The notes under the pieces: model-generated
Database searches by the model: none
What the model saw: the letters and a program-made list of their open reading frames with translations, nothing else
What the model was told of the DNA's origin: nothing
Shown: piece after piece, positions 19,358 through 29,010 of the stretch
How the letters are laid out: every line of letters begins with the position of its first letter
Position numbering within the stretch: position 1 is the stretch's first letter
Program-made: the position numbers and the translations under genes
Source of the DNA: Sulfurimonas sp. HSL-1716
GTDB lineage: Bacteria; Campylobacterota; Campylobacteria; Campylobacterales; Sulfurimonadaceae
Assembly (NCBI RefSeq): GCF_039645975.1
Contig: NZ_CP147918.1
Span: 1,488,001-1,552,000 of the forward strand
Direction of reading: 5' to 3'
Length of the DNA stretch: 64,000 bases

Positions 19358-20704
19358 TTACGCGTTGTAGTTTACTTGTTTTTCCAGGCTCATTGCACCG
19401 TCGAAAAGCGTTTGCTCATCGTATGCGTTTGCAATGAACTGTAAGCCTATCGGCATACCGTTTGCTGCGTTGGTGACAGGAAGCGAGATAGCAGGAAGTC
19501 CCGCAAGGTTGATGGAGATCGTGTAGATGTCGCTTAGATACATCTCTATCGGGCTGGAAAGTTCGCCGAACTTGTTTGCCGTTGTCGGAGCGACAGGCGA
19601 GAGGATCAGATCCACGTCTTCAAAAATTTTCGCATAGTTGTCTTTGATAAGGTGACGTACTTTTTGCGCTTTTACGTAGTAAGCATCGTAGTACCCTGAA
19701 GAAAGTACGAAGTTTCCAAGCATGATACGGCGTTTTACCTCATCGCCAAACCCTTCGCTTCTTGTCTGGATGAAAGTGTCTTCAAGGTTTTTGCCCACTT
19801 TACGGTTACCGTAACGGATACCGTCGTAACGTGCAAGGTTCGTGGTCGCTTCTGCGGTTGCGGTGATGTAGTAGGCAGAGATGTCGTATTTCGGGTTCAT
19901 CATCTCTTTTTCCACGATGGTATGACCCGCAGCTTTTAACGACTCGACTGCATATGTATACGCTTTTTGTACATCGTCGCTTGCATCTTTTACATACTCT
20001 GGAAGTACCGCGATACGCAGTTTTCTCTCAGGGTTCAGTTTGTCGCTGACTTTTTCGCATGCGATGTTCGCACTTGTAGAGTCTTTTTCATCGTAACCGC
20101 AGATGATGTCGTAAAGGATCGCCGCATCTTCGACGTTTTGCGTCATCGGCCCGATCTGATCTAAACTAGAAGCATATGCGCCAAGACCGTAACGGCTTAC
20201 ACGCCCGTAAGTCGGCTTCATCCCTACTATCCCGCAAAACGCGGCAGGCTGACGGATAGACCCGCCCGTATCGCTTCCAAGAGCAGCGATAGCAAGACCC
20301 GCAGCCACGGCAGCAGCGCTTCCGCCCGAACTTCCGCCCGGTACGCAGTCGCGGTTCTTAGGGTTTAATGTCTTGCCGTAAAAACTGCTCTCAGTCGTAG
20401 AACCCATAGCGAACTCGTCCATGTTCGTACGTCCAAACGGACTAAGACCGGCGTTTAACATCTTTTCGATGACGGTTGCGTTGTATGGAGCGATGTAGCC
20501 TTGAAGGATATTCGAGCCCGAAGTCACGGACCAGTCTTTTACCTGAATGTTGTCTTTTATGGCGATAGGCACGCCCTCGCCTACATTGTTTACGTCTATG
20601 TATGCGTTTAGCTCCGGATCGGCTTGTATTTTGGCTTTGAGGGAGTCTTTAAATTTGTTTAGTTCGTCTTTGCTTAGGGATAATGCTTCTTTTAATGTAA
20701 TCAC
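19358..20704 (-). CDS. gatA: Aspartyl/glutamyl-tRNA amidotransferase subunit A
   Basis: A 448-aa amidase-signature protein from a GTG start. The catalytic triad is visible: Lys in VPIAIKDNI (near 52), the cis-Ser in the [12 protein letters not shown] block (near 148-158) and [10 protein letters not shown] just before it. GatA hydrolyses glutamine and passes ammonia to GatB to make Gln-tRNA and Asn-tRNA from misacylated precursors. gatB and gatC are not adjacent. Confidence 0.94.
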   Translation of the reverse strand: MITLKEALSLSKDELNKFKDSLKAKIQADPELNAYIDVNNVGEGVPIAIKDNIQVKDWSVTSGSNILQGYIAPYNATVIEKMLNAGLSPFGRTNMDEFAMGSTTESSFYGKTLNPKNRDCVPGGSSGGSAAAVAAGLAIAALGSDTGGSIRQPAAFCGIVGMKPTYGRVSRYGLGAYASSLDQIGPMTQNVEDAAILYDIICGYDEKDSTSANIACEKVSDKLNPERKLRIAVLPEYVKDASDDVQKAYTYAVESLKAAGHTIVEKEMMNPKYDISAYYITATAEATTNLARYDGIRYGNRKVGKNLEDTFIQTRSEGFGDEVKRRIMLGNFVLSSGYYDAYYVKAQKVRHLIKDNYAKIFEDVDLILSPVAPTTANKFGELSSPIEMYLSDIYTISINLAGLPAISLPVTNAANGMPIGLQFIANAYDEQTLFDGAMSLEKQVNYNA

Positions 20705-20833
20705 CGGTTTTCCTACAATGTAAAAATTATTTTTTGTATTATATCGAAATGTGTTTATTGTTTTCTTTTATGCTGTTTTTTACTTTTAGCAAAACTCATG
20801 ATAAAATAAAATATATACAAAAAGGGAGTCCGT

Positions 20834-21847
20834 ATGGATGCTCAAACATCAGTTTTTGAAACCATAGATACACTCGGGTATCCGATATTAATACTCAAAT
20901 ATGCAGATGAAAGATACGATTTCGTCTATGCCAACAGCACTTTAAAGAGTTTGGCATCCATAACCGAAGAGCAGCCGATCTCCGAGCCTATACAATCATT
21001 GATACGGCATATTCCAAAAAAAACCGACGGAACCTCAAACGCTTTACATAATTTTGAGATCTTCGGTTCTCTTTATACCATCTATTTTAACCGTAACGGT
21101 GACCATCTTTTTGTCATCTTCATCGAACTGCAGTTTCAAGAACTTTTTAAAAGCATAACCTTTGACGCTCATGACATCGACTATAAACCTATTATCGTCA
21201 TTCTTGATACCGACGGCGCTCTTGTAGATGCAAACGAGTCTTTTTTAAATATTGTAAACAAGCAAAGAGAGGATGTCCTTCATCAGAGCTTTTTCGACCG
21301 ATTTATCCCCGGCAACCGGGAAAAACTCAACGGCTACCTGCAGGCACTCTGCTCGGATGATATACCTCATCAGCATTTCATAACACCGCTTAAAGGAAGT
21401 AACGACAAGCTGTACCGGATCCAATGGCAGGTCTCGACAATGAAAAAAGCAGAGCAGACATACATCGTCGCTATCGGCAATGACATCAGCAAGTATGTCG
21501 AAGAGAACTGTGAACTCAAACGCGAACTTACAAGCATCAAAGTCGGATTCGATTTTTTCCCGATGGCAGTGGGGTATATGGATGCAAAAGGGATTTTCAT
21601 CACGATGAATCCCAAGTTTATAAAGCTTCTAAAAATACCAAAAGAGAAAAAACATCTCCATTTCAAAGAGATACCTCTTTTGAAAAAGCATATAGACCTT
21701 CGACAGATGAACGAGTATATAGAGCTTATCAAAGAGATGCACTATAATTTTGAAGAAAACGGTGAAAAGTACAGAGTTGATGTCCGCGCGCTGCAAAGTC
21801 CCAAAAAGAAGATCAAGCTCTATATCTTCGTCATTCAAAAGAATTAA
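20834..21847 (+). CDS. PAS-domain protein without an output domain
   Basis: A 337-aa cytosolic protein. The clearest PAS/PAC unit lies around residues 120-225 (ILDTDGALVDANESFLNIVN, ending IVAIGNDISKYVEE). A second, weaker PAS fold lies at about 245-337 (FFPMAVGYMDAKGIFITMNP), and a degenerate one at about 10-110. No kinase, GGDEF, EAL or methyl-accepting part follows. It may act by protein contact or be a remnant of a larger receptor. The ATG follows GGGAG closely. Confidence 0.7.
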   Translation: MDAQTSVFETIDTLGYPILILKYADERYDFVYANSTLKSLASITEEQPISEPIQSLIRHIPKKTDGTSNALHNFEIFGSLYTIYFNRNGDHLFVIFIELQFQELFKSITFDAHDIDYKPIIVILDTDGALVDANESFLNIVNKQREDVLHQSFFDRFIPGNREKLNGYLQALCSDDIPHQHFITPLKGSNDKLYRIQWQVSTMKKAEQTYIVAIGNDISKYVEENCELKRELTSIKVGFDFFPMAVGYMDAKGIFITMNPKFIKLLKIPKEKKHLHFKEIPLLKKHIDLRQMNEYIELIKEMHYNFEENGEKYRVDVRALQSPKKKIKLYIFVIQKN

Positions 21848-21869
21848 GCCGAATTCTTAGCTTAACAAT

Positions 21870-22445
21870 TTAGTTGTGAACAACGTTTAAAACAGCATTT
21901 GCCATATCATTAATAAATTGATAGTTTTTAAAAGGCATTATATCCGATGCAGACATTTTTGACTGGATCAACATAAGATCCCAAACCTCTTTATCTTCAT
22001 TGGGAGTTTTTAAGCTCAACAAAACAGTATAAGTCGTCGAACAGGTCTGATAACAAAATACATGTTCTCGCACGGGAGTGATGATCAATGTATAGTAGTT
22101 TTTTGAAAAACTTGGCGGACATAGATCTTTCTTGGATGTCATTGCTATGCCCGGTACATTTAAAGTTGCAAAATTTGAGTGTAAACCTTTATTTTTAAAA
22201 TCAAGAGGCATACGCTTTTCGATATCTTTTCCCAATCTCTCTATTTGAGGATGAGTCGGCGCAGTGAGGGCTGAAAGTTTTTTTACATCCGTCGGAGCAG
22301 CCAAAGGAAAAGTTCTATAAAGGATATTGATACCTTGTGCATGAATACCTTCTTTTGGCGCATCTTTCAAAACAATCGATTTAGATGAACATCCGCTTAT
22401 CAATATAAGCATAATGATCAATATTGCATTTGAAACTAATTTCAT
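21870..22445 (-). CDS. Lipoprotein of unknown function
   Basis: A 191-aa protein with a lipobox LILISGC (lipidated Cys 19) followed by SSKS, which favours outer-membrane sorting. The mature part holds several cysteines, including CYQTCSTTY. The fold resembles small accessory lipoproteins that line up with efflux or envelope systems, but I do not recognise the family. Its ATG overlaps the stop of a 22-codon ORF by 4 nt. Confidence 0.65.
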   Translation of the reverse strand: MKLVSNAILIIMLILISGCSSKSIVLKDAPKEGIHAQGINILYRTFPLAAPTDVKKLSALTAPTHPQIERLGKDIEKRMPLDFKNKGLHSNFATLNVPGIAMTSKKDLCPPSFSKNYYTLIITPVREHVFCYQTCSTTYTVLLSLKTPNEDKEVWDLMLIQSKMSASDIMPFKNYQFINDMANAVLNVVHN

Positions 22446-22510
22446 TTAGCACCTGCAAAAGCCGCACTGGACAACATCATCAAAAGCATCATAAACAGAA
22501 CTTTTTTCAT
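22442..22510 (-). CDS. 22-aa signal-peptide-like ORF coupled to the lipoprotein gene
   Basis: The ORF starts at an ATG at 22510 with AAGGAG 6 nt upstream and encodes MKKVLFMMLLMMLSSAAFAGAK, i.e. a complete Sec signal peptide with an A-x-A cleavage site but almost nothing after it. TGA overlaps the lipoprotein ATG. It may be a leader peptide, a membrane micro-protein, or the remnant of a deleted secreted protein. Confidence 0.45.
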   Translation of the reverse strand: MKKVLFMMLLMMLSSAAFAGAK

Positions 22511-22544
22511 AGAATCTCCTTGGAGTCCGGGATAAGTTTCCTCT

Positions 22545-22919
22545 TTACTGCTGAGCAGATTCCTGCTGTTTTTTGATCTCTTCGCGGACATGGTCCATAT
22601 CAAGTACTTTTACCTGTTCCATAAGATCTTTCAAACCCTCTTCAGGAAGAGCACCCGCCTGATTAAATACAAGTACCTGCTCTTTTAAGATCATCGTAGT
22701 AGGAATCGAACGGATCTGAAAGTGACCTGCCAATCCTTGTTCCTCTTCCGTATTAACTTTAGCAAAAACGATGTCTGGGTATTGCTCCGATACTTTTTCG
22801 AAAACAGGTCCAAAAGACTTACAAGGTCCACACCACGGTGCCCAAAAATCTATAATTACTATATCGTTTTGTGTAACGGTTTTATCAAAATTTTCTTGTG
22901 TCAATTCAATTGTTGCCAA
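22545..22919 (-). CDS. trxA: Thioredoxin
   Basis: A 124-aa thioredoxin with the active site in DFWAPWCGPCKSF (Cys near 31 and 34) and cis-proline in IRSIPTTMIL. It carries an acidic, glutamine-rich tail of about 15 residues beyond the usual end (EEIKKQQESAQQ). It reduces cytosolic disulfides with thioredoxin reductase, which is not in the window. A different primary thioredoxin elsewhere in the genome is possible, so the symbol is tentative. Confidence 0.88.
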   Translation of the reverse strand: MATIELTQENFDKTVTQNDIVIIDFWAPWCGPCKSFGPVFEKVSEQYPDIVFAKVNTEEEQGLAGHFQIRSIPTTMILKEQVLVFNQAGALPEEGLKDLMEQVKVLDMDHVREEIKKQQESAQQ

Positions 22920-23011
22920 CGGTCATCCTTTTATTTGTGTTAGACCGTACTATACCATATGAAATTTAACTTGAGCATAATCGAACAATCATAACCGCAA
23001 TGTGAAGCTGC

Positions 23012-23731
23012 TTAGTAGACCCACGGTAGCAAACGATAGCGTACGCGCTGAACATACTCCCGATACCCCGGCAGTTCCTCATGAAGAGTCCTGTCTTCCA
23101 GAGCCGTTCTGATCACGGTAATGATGAGCGCCGCCATGGCGGGGATGAGTATCCACACCGAGCTAAAGGCAAATACCATGCCCGGAAGTGCCAGCAGATT
23201 TCCGGCATAGCCGGGATGGCGCACAAACCGATAAGGGCCGCTATCGCAGACCGCATGTTCCCCATCCGTTTGAATATACACTGCAGTGAAGAAAAAGCGG
23301 TTCTCTATGAAAGCCCAGGTAGCAAACGCGTACCCAAGTGCAATGAGAACGAGACCGAAAATGTTCAGCCATGTCCAAAACTGAGGTGTCCACGCATAGC
23401 GGTGATCGAGTCCTGCAACGATGACAAGAGGAAATGAAAAACTCACCGCCATCAGCGGAGCCAGCACCTTATCCCACGGCTTTGCATTTCGCAGCTTTTC
23501 AAAATTGACCCGTTCTGCCAGAAGTCCCGGATGTCTCTGTTCAGTCAATATACGCCCCCCGATGCCGGTCACTAGGAGCAAAAAGGAGTATACCCACCCC
23601 TGCCACCATCCGAGTTCCCCTCCGAACGCTAAGAGCAAAAAAGGGATAAGAAAATAGACCAGAATCATACGAATCCACTGAAAGGGAGTCATAGTCTGAA
23701 CGCTCTGTTGATCGCTTGTCTGTGATGTCAT
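23012..23731 (-). CDS. Isoprenylcysteine carboxyl methyltransferase-like membrane protein
   Basis: A 239-aa protein started at the ATG at 23731, which follows GAGGAGAGG. It has five or six hydrophobic helices and the ICMT/PEMT C-terminal signature GPYRFVRHPGYAGNLL, where such enzymes bind S-adenosylmethionine, followed by RTALEDRTLHEELPGYREY. Bacterial members methylate lipids or unknown thiols. The sequence has a tryptophan- and arginine-rich composition somewhat unlike its neighbours, which hints at transfer. Confidence 0.8.
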   Translation of the reverse strand: MTSQTSDQQSVQTMTPFQWIRMILVYFLIPFLLLAFGGELGWWQGWVYSFLLLVTGIGGRILTEQRHPGLLAERVNFEKLRNAKPWDKVLAPLMAVSFSFPLVIVAGLDHRYAWTPQFWTWLNIFGLVLIALGYAFATWAFIENRFFFTAVYIQTDGEHAVCDSGPYRFVRHPGYAGNLLALPGMVFAFSSVWILIPAMAALIITVIRTALEDRTLHEELPGYREYVQRVRYRLLPWVY

Positions 23732-23867
23732 AGCCTCTCCTCTTTGCAACTATTTTAACGTTTAAAGTGAGTAGTCAGAAGGTAGATATTCAACTCCTAA
23801 GGTGTAATTTAACTATTTCTTACATGTAAAAAAAAATAATTAAGTACGCTGTTCCCGGAATTTAGTT

Positions 23868-24389
23868 TTACGGATCAAGGTAGAGGTTCTTGGCCGTGAT
23901 TACTGGCATATCATTAAGCTTCTGACATCTAGCAACTAGCTCTGGAGACAATCCATAATCATATGGTTTCTTGACTCGATTTAGCAACGTTTCATCCCAG
24001 AACCAACTCATTCGCAATACTTTTTCTCCCGGTGACCATCGCAGTTTAGTCCCGTTTAGTTCAAGAGTAGCGATGGCAACTTCCTGTTGCTCAGCGTAAT
24101 ATGAACTGGCGTACATGACCTTATACTTATTGCCTGGTAATACTCTTCCGACTAAGAGAGAGCGATCAATGCGGTTTGTACCCATTAGCGAGGAGCTCAG
24201 CACACCGCACACTTTTTCACGATCATGCACCAAGGTTATTGCGATATACGAGGGCTCCGTCCAAGTGCCTTTAGGCTCGGATTTATACCAGTACTCCTTG
24301 AGCTCAACTGCGTGTGACTCTAACGCCACGAGAGTAAGTCCAACAGCAACGATATATCGAACGGGCAAAGTAATCTTATTATCTTTCAT
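23868..24389 (-). CDS. Exported hypothetical protein, possibly acquired
   Basis: A 173-aa protein with a signal peptide ending in LTLVALESHA/VELKE. The mature part is probably a lipocalin-like beta barrel (WYKSEPKGTWTEPSYIAITL, then strands to LRWSPGEKVLRMSW). I recognise no family. It has no good ribosome site; instead its ATG overlaps a 20-codon ORF. Codon and residue use look unlike surrounding genes, and it stands alone between long AT-rich gaps, consistent with acquisition. Confidence 0.6.
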   Translation of the reverse strand: MKDNKITLPVRYIVAVGLTLVALESHAVELKEYWYKSEPKGTWTEPSYIAITLVHDREKVCGVLSSSLMGTNRIDRSLLVGRVLPGNKYKVMYASSYYAEQQEVAIATLELNGTKLRWSPGEKVLRMSWFWDETLLNRVKKPYDYGLSPELVARCQKLNDMPVITAKNLYLDP

Positions 24390-24441
24390 CGTGGTGTTTC
24401 CATGCGCCCAATATTTGATGATTGCTGTTCTTAATACTCAT
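24379..24441 (-). CDS. 20-aa ORF overlapping the start of the exported protein gene
   Basis: ATG at 24441 follows GAGGAGAAGAAAG, the only strong ribosome site in the region, and encodes MSIKNSNHQILGAWKHHDER. Its stop lies 9 nt inside the next gene in another frame. It probably acts, if at all, by delivering ribosomes to the downstream start; a frameshift at the start of the larger gene is an alternative. Confidence 0.3.
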   Translation of the reverse strand: MSIKNSNHQILGAWKHHDER

Positions 24442-24612
24442 CTTTCTTCTCCTCGTAGTAAAGATAAATCGCAAGTTAGGATTCTCATGGAAGAGCGTAA
24501 GCTTATAGACAACCTAACTATTTATTCACCAAATATTATATATAGATTAACTGAATATTAACTAAGTATATAAACAAAAAAATGAGATTAGAGTGGAAAA
24601 AAGAAGCAAAGC

Positions 24613-24732
24613 CTAATGCTTCGCTTTTTTGCCTTGTTTTACAAGAGCTACACCGATGCCGATGATGACGAAGATGACGCCTATAGTTTCGATGATGAAG
24701 CTCATCTCTACAGGACGAGAGAAATCAGGCAT
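24613..24732 (-). CDS. 39-aa single-helix membrane protein after ileS
   Basis: ATG at 24732 lies inside the last codons of ileS and the ORF runs to TAG at 24613. The product has one strongly hydrophobic helix (IIETIGVIFVIIGIGVALV) with a Lys-rich tail GKKAKH, so it should insert in the inner membrane. Codon-biased sequence, overlap with ileS and a clean helix favour a real small gene, but there is no ribosome site stronger than the ileS end itself. Unknown function. Confidence 0.5.
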   Translation of the reverse strand: MPDFSRPVEMSFIIETIGVIFVIIGIGVALVKQGKKAKH

Positions 24733-27487
24733 TTACTACCTTTGCACAACGATCACAGACGCACTCTTCGTTTACCGCTTGGAACTTCCAGCATCTTGGA
24801 CATTTTGCTCTTGTCGCTTTTACGACTACGAACTCATCGCCATCTACCGTGAAGTGATCGAGCTCTTCATCTGCAATGTCATTGTTGTTCACGCTTGAGA
24901 CTACGAACCAGTCTTCAGCTTCAAGAGCATTCATAGACAAAAGTATCTCTGAACCTGTGGATATCTCCACTTCCAGAGTGTTTTTGATCTTCTTCTCTTT
25001 TTTCAAGACATCGACGATCTCGAAGAACGCGTCTCTTGCTTTTAGCATATACGCTTCGTTAAAGCCCGAAGGCTCTGCGTTTAGAGGCGTGTACTCAAGG
25101 TCAAAGATATCTTCCGCGTCGCCTTTTACGACAGCCGGAGCGTTTTCAAGGATCTCATCTGCCGTATAAGTGAGAATAGGCGCTACGATAGTCAAAAGCG
25201 ATTTTGCGATGAGTGCAAGTGCGCTTTGGGATGAGCGTCTGTGCATATCGTCTTTTGCGTCACAGTAGAGCCTGTCTTTGGTTATGTCGATGTAGATACC
25301 GCTCAGATCGTTAACAATGAAGTTGTTGAGCAGGCTCATCGCATGGACGAAATTGTACTCTTTGAAATCCTTCATCACGTCTGCGAACACTTTACTCGCT
25401 TTTTCAACTATCCATCTGTCCAGTATGCCCATATCTTTTACGTCTACGAGTGTTTCAAGGTCGTTGACGTTTGCGAGCATAATCCTAAACGTATTTCTCA
25501 GCTTGCGGTAGTTTTCCGCTATCTGTTTTAAGATGTCGTTTGAGATCTTAAGATCACCCTGGTAGTCGCTTGATGCGACCCATAGTCTGAGTATCTCGCT
25601 TCCGAACTCTTTTAGAACCTTGTCAGGGGCTACGACGTTGCCTTTGGACTTACTCATCTTCTCACCCTTGGCATCGACCGTGAAACCGTGGGTAAGGACC
25701 GTCTTGTAAGGCGCTTTGTGTTGTACCGCCGCACTCAAAAAGAGTGAAGACTGGAACCATCCGCGGTGCTGATCGCTACCCTCTAGGTAGATATCCGCAG
25801 GGTATTCGCCCGCATCGTAGTTACGAGATTTCAGTACCGCGTTCCAAGTCGAACCAGAGTCGAACCAAACGTCAAGGATGTCGTTCACTTTTTCAAGCTC
25901 TTCGGGCTTGTAACCGCTTCCCGGATAAAGAAGCTCTGCGATATCCATAGAGTACCACACGTCGCTTCCCTGCATCTCAAATATCATCGCCACGAAGTTG
26001 AGCACTTTTTCATCCAGCAGTACCTCGCCCGTCGCTTTCACTCTGAAAAATGCGATAGGCACACCCCAGTCACGCTGACGGGAGATACACCAGTCGGGAC
26101 GGTTTTCGACCATTGAGTTCAGACGGTTGCGTCCGCTTGCCGGATAAAAAGCGGTCTTTGCCACTTCATCCGCCGCTATCTGGCGCAATGTCTTTTTCTC
26201 GCCTTCAGGCGTCTCGTCCACCGAGATGAACCACTGTTTTGTAGCTCTGTAGATAAGCGGTGTATGGCTTCTCCAGCAGTGCGGGTACGAGTGCACAAAA
26301 CGGCTCACATGCAAGACGCTCTCGCCCAAAAGTTCGATGATGGCTTCGTTTGATTTGAAGATATGTCTGCCTACGAACTCCTCTGCGTTAGGGATCAGCT
26401 TCAGTCCTACGACCGTTTCGTCGTAACATCCCGTTTCATCAACGGGCATGATCACTTCAAGGTCATACTTCAGACCGACGCGGTAGTCGTCCTCGCCGTG
26501 ACCCGGTGCAGTATGGACCGCTCCCGTACCGTTGTCCATAAGGACATGCTCGCCGAGTACCAGAGTCGAATCTCTGCCGTTTAGAGGGTTGATCGCTTTT
26601 AGATTTTCAAATACCGTCGCATCGAAAGTACGCGCGATCCCGCTTTTTAGTATGCCCGCTTTTACTAGTGCATCGTGCAGTTTTTCCGCGACTATGTAGC
26701 CGTCGGTCGTCAATGCGTATTTTTCATCGGGATGCAGCGAGATACCCGTATTTGAAGGGATGGTCCAAGGAGTCGTGGTCCAGATGACAAACGCCGCTTT
26801 TCCCTCTATGCCCGCTTTTGCTTTTGCATCGTCGCTGAGTTCAAACGCGATGTAGATAGAGTAGTCCTCTTTGTCCTGATACTCTACTTCGGCTTCGGCA
26901 AGCGCAGTACGCTCCGCCCAGCTCCAAAAGACCGGCTTTGAACGCTCGATGAGAAGCCCTTTTTGCGCTACTTCGCACAAAGTTCTGTAGATATTCGCTT
27001 CGAACTTAAAGTCCATGGTGACGTACGGATTTTCCCAGTCTGCGATGATACCCATCTGTTTAAATTCACCGCGCTGGATGTCGACGAATTTTGCGGCATG
27101 TTGGCGGCAGAGATGTCTGATCTCTGCTGTGCTTAAAAGCTCTTTTTTCTGTTTTCCGCCCAGTTTTTTCTCGACCTGCTGTTCGATCGGAAGACCGTGA
27201 CAGTCCCAACCTGGAGTCAGGCGAACCGATTTTCCTGCAAAATAGTTTTGTTTTACGATAATATCTTTTAATATTTTATTGAGTGCGTGGCCGATGTGAA
27301 TGTTTCCGTTTGCGTACGGAGGGCCGTCATGAAGCGTAAAAGACTCTCTTCCTTTACGTTTGTCTTTCATCTTTGTGTACACATCTTTTGCGTACCAGGA
27401 TTCATATCTTATAGGCTCGTTTTGCGGAAGGTTTCCACGCATGGCAAAGTTTGTTGTAGGTAAAAGAAGGGTATCTTTATAGTCCAT
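24725..27487 (-). CDS. ileS: Isoleucyl-tRNA synthetase
   Basis: A 920-aa class I synthetase. HIGH motif PYANGNIHIGHALNK (near residue 58-66), KMSKSKGN (near 605) and the editing-domain motif WTTTPWTIPSNTGI (near 243) are all present. The C-terminal zinc site CPRCWKF...CVCDRCAKV is intact (four Cys). Charges tRNA-Ile and clears Val-tRNA-Ile. ATG at 27487 with a plain upstream region; a 39-aa membrane-protein ORF overlaps the stop. Confidence 0.97.
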   Translation of the reverse strand: MDYKDTLLLPTTNFAMRGNLPQNEPIRYESWYAKDVYTKMKDKRKGRESFTLHDGPPYANGNIHIGHALNKILKDIIVKQNYFAGKSVRLTPGWDCHGLPIEQQVEKKLGGKQKKELLSTAEIRHLCRQHAAKFVDIQRGEFKQMGIIADWENPYVTMDFKFEANIYRTLCEVAQKGLLIERSKPVFWSWAERTALAEAEVEYQDKEDYSIYIAFELSDDAKAKAGIEGKAAFVIWTTTPWTIPSNTGISLHPDEKYALTTDGYIVAEKLHDALVKAGILKSGIARTFDATVFENLKAINPLNGRDSTLVLGEHVLMDNGTGAVHTAPGHGEDDYRVGLKYDLEVIMPVDETGCYDETVVGLKLIPNAEEFVGRHIFKSNEAIIELLGESVLHVSRFVHSYPHCWRSHTPLIYRATKQWFISVDETPEGEKKTLRQIAADEVAKTAFYPASGRNRLNSMVENRPDWCISRQRDWGVPIAFFRVKATGEVLLDEKVLNFVAMIFEMQGSDVWYSMDIAELLYPGSGYKPEELEKVNDILDVWFDSGSTWNAVLKSRNYDAGEYPADIYLEGSDQHRGWFQSSLFLSAAVQHKAPYKTVLTHGFTVDAKGEKMSKSKGNVVAPDKVLKEFGSEILRLWVASSDYQGDLKISNDILKQIAENYRKLRNTFRIMLANVNDLETLVDVKDMGILDRWIVEKASKVFADVMKDFKEYNFVHAMSLLNNFIVNDLSGIYIDITKDRLYCDAKDDMHRRSSQSALALIAKSLLTIVAPILTYTADEILENAPAVVKGDAEDIFDLEYTPLNAEPSGFNEAYMLKARDAFFEIVDVLKKEKKIKNTLEVEISTGSEILLSMNALEAEDWFVVSSVNNNDIADEELDHFTVDGDEFVVVKATRAKCPRCWKFQAVNEECVCDRCAKVVNA

Positions 27488-27590
27488 TTAGACCTCATTA
27501 TCATTATTAAAATCGTTGGATTATACCTTTAAAGTGTTTAAAACAGACTGATATGGTATAATCCATCATCTTGTTCATAAGGTTTTATCG

Positions 27591-28685
27591 ATGAAGTTTA
27601 ACGTTTTGTTTGTCGGCAATAAATTCTCAAATAACACTTATCTGAAGGACTACATATTAAGAGAGATAAACAAAAAAATATCTCATATAGACTCTATAAC
27701 CTTTTACCTTGAAAATGACAACTCCCTGTTTTTGCATCTGGAACGCGAGCTCTCGGTTGATACAAAACTACTCATTATCACGACAAAACAAAATTTCAGC
27801 GTGATCGGTAAACTTTTATGCACCGTAACCGCTGACAATCAGATACTCAAAGAGAACATGCTTCTTCCCTCCATGTGTACCGTTTTTGAAGATCAGACCT
27901 ATCTTTTAAACTACAAAAACAGCACTGTCAACGTCTTGCATTGCGACGAGCTCACAGAGTTTCCAAGACTGCTTTTAGAAGATGAATACTCCAGTGCGAC
28001 CATACACCTCTTCGGAGAGGACAGAGAGAGCGCAAAAGCGCTTATATCGCCCATAGCCCAGACAAACGAAGTAAAGATCGATATCACCGACGTAGTAGAA
28101 AACTGGCTGCGCATCGACGTAACAAGCAAAAAATACGGGAACATCACGCAGTTCATCTCTTCGACAAAGCAGCTTCTCAGCTCAAAGATCATAGCCGCAT
28201 CCAACATCCCCGCATACATGATAGAAAAGATGCACTATGCCCAGAAAAAAGTGACTTTTTCGGAAAGCTGCACGGGCGGGCTTTTGGCGTACATGTTTAC
28301 AAAAGAGAGCGGAGCGTCCAATATCTTTGACGGATCGCTTGTTACTTACTCCAATGCATTAAAAGAGAACTGGCTTGCCGTCGAACATAGTACGCTTGAA
28401 AAACATGGCGCGGTAAGTGCAGAAGTGGTCCAAGAGATGAGCGACGGAGCGCTCAACGTCAGTTACGCAAACTACGCAGTCGCGATAAGCGGTGTGGCGG
28501 GCCCTACGGGAGGCACGGAAGAAAAGCCTGTAGGAACCGTTTACATCAGCGTAAGAAGCAGAGAACATGAGAGTACTCAGAAGCTTTCACTCAAAGGCGA
28601 TAGAAGATATATACAGGAGCAAAGCGCTTTGTATGCGATAAAAATGCTCCTGGAAATCGATAAAAAACTTTTTTTCGCAAATTGA
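27591..28685 (+). CDS. CinA-family protein with PncC-type amidohydrolase domain
   Basis: A 364-aa protein. The C-terminal part (about 210-364) is a good CinA_C/PncC domain: KVTFSESCTGGLLAYMFT, SNALKENWLAV, GAVSAEVVQEMSDGA and AISGVAGPTGGTEEKPVGT. That domain deamidates nicotinamide mononucleotide. The N-terminal part (1-200) sits where other CinA proteins have a MoCF-biosynthesis domain, but keeps little of its signature. ATG follows AAGG by 9 nt. Confidence 0.85.
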   Translation: MKFNVLFVGNKFSNNTYLKDYILREINKKISHIDSITFYLENDNSLFLHLERELSVDTKLLIITTKQNFSVIGKLLCTVTADNQILKENMLLPSMCTVFEDQTYLLNYKNSTVNVLHCDELTEFPRLLLEDEYSSATIHLFGEDRESAKALISPIAQTNEVKIDITDVVENWLRIDVTSKKYGNITQFISSTKQLLSSKIIAASNIPAYMIEKMHYAQKKVTFSESCTGGLLAYMFTKESGASNIFDGSLVTYSNALKENWLAVEHSTLEKHGAVSAEVVQEMSDGALNVSYANYAVAISGVAGPTGGTEEKPVGTVYISVRSREHESTQKLSLKGDRRYIQEQSALYAIKMLLEIDKKLFFAN

Positions 28686-28695
28686 CGAAAAAGAC

Positions 28696-28724
28696 TTGAC
28701 AAAAAGGTGCATTTTACATATAAT
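28696..28724 (+). promoter_or_regulatory. Consensus sigma70 promoter of the tRNA operon
   Basis: TTGACA (28696-28701) and TATAAT (28719-28724) are both perfect, with the ideal 17-bp spacer. The first tRNA starts 28 nt downstream. This is the strongest housekeeping promoter visible in the window. Confidence 0.9.
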
Positions 28725-28751
28725 TTCGCCCTCACAAGCAAGTGAAAATCC

Positions 28752-28827
28752 GTCTCGTTAGCTCAGTTGGTAGAGCACGTCACTTTTAATGATGTGGCCG
28801 ATGGTTCGAGTCCATCACGGGACACCA
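28752..28827 (+). tRNA. tRNA-Lys (TTT)
   Basis: A 76-nt cloverleaf with encoded CCA. Acceptor GTCTCGT pairs with ACGGGAC; the anticodon loop CTTTTAA gives TTT. First gene of a six-tRNA run. Confidence 0.95.
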
Positions 28828-28921
28828 CTTTTAGTTTATACTTCGTTAAATTTCAACTCACGTACTTTTTTGTACGCTACGTTAAAATTTGCCTTGTCTA
28901 AACAAAAAAACAACGGCGCAT

Positions 28922-28998
28922 GCAGCGGTAGTTCAGTTGGTTAGAATACCTGCCTGTCACGCAGGGGGTCGCGGGTTCGAGTCCCGTCCGCTGCGCCA
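28922..28998 (+). tRNA. tRNA-Asp (GTC), copy 1
   Basis: A 77-nt cloverleaf with encoded CCA. Anticodon loop CTGTCAC between CCTGC and GCAGG stems. Identical to the copy at 29357-29433. Confidence 0.95.
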
Positions 28999-29010
28999 TC
29001 AATTAACAAA

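Noticed and set aside
24466-24520. GTTAGG ... CCTAAC inverted repeat as an integron site
   Set aside because: The core boxes are in the wrong order for attC and the interior does not pair.
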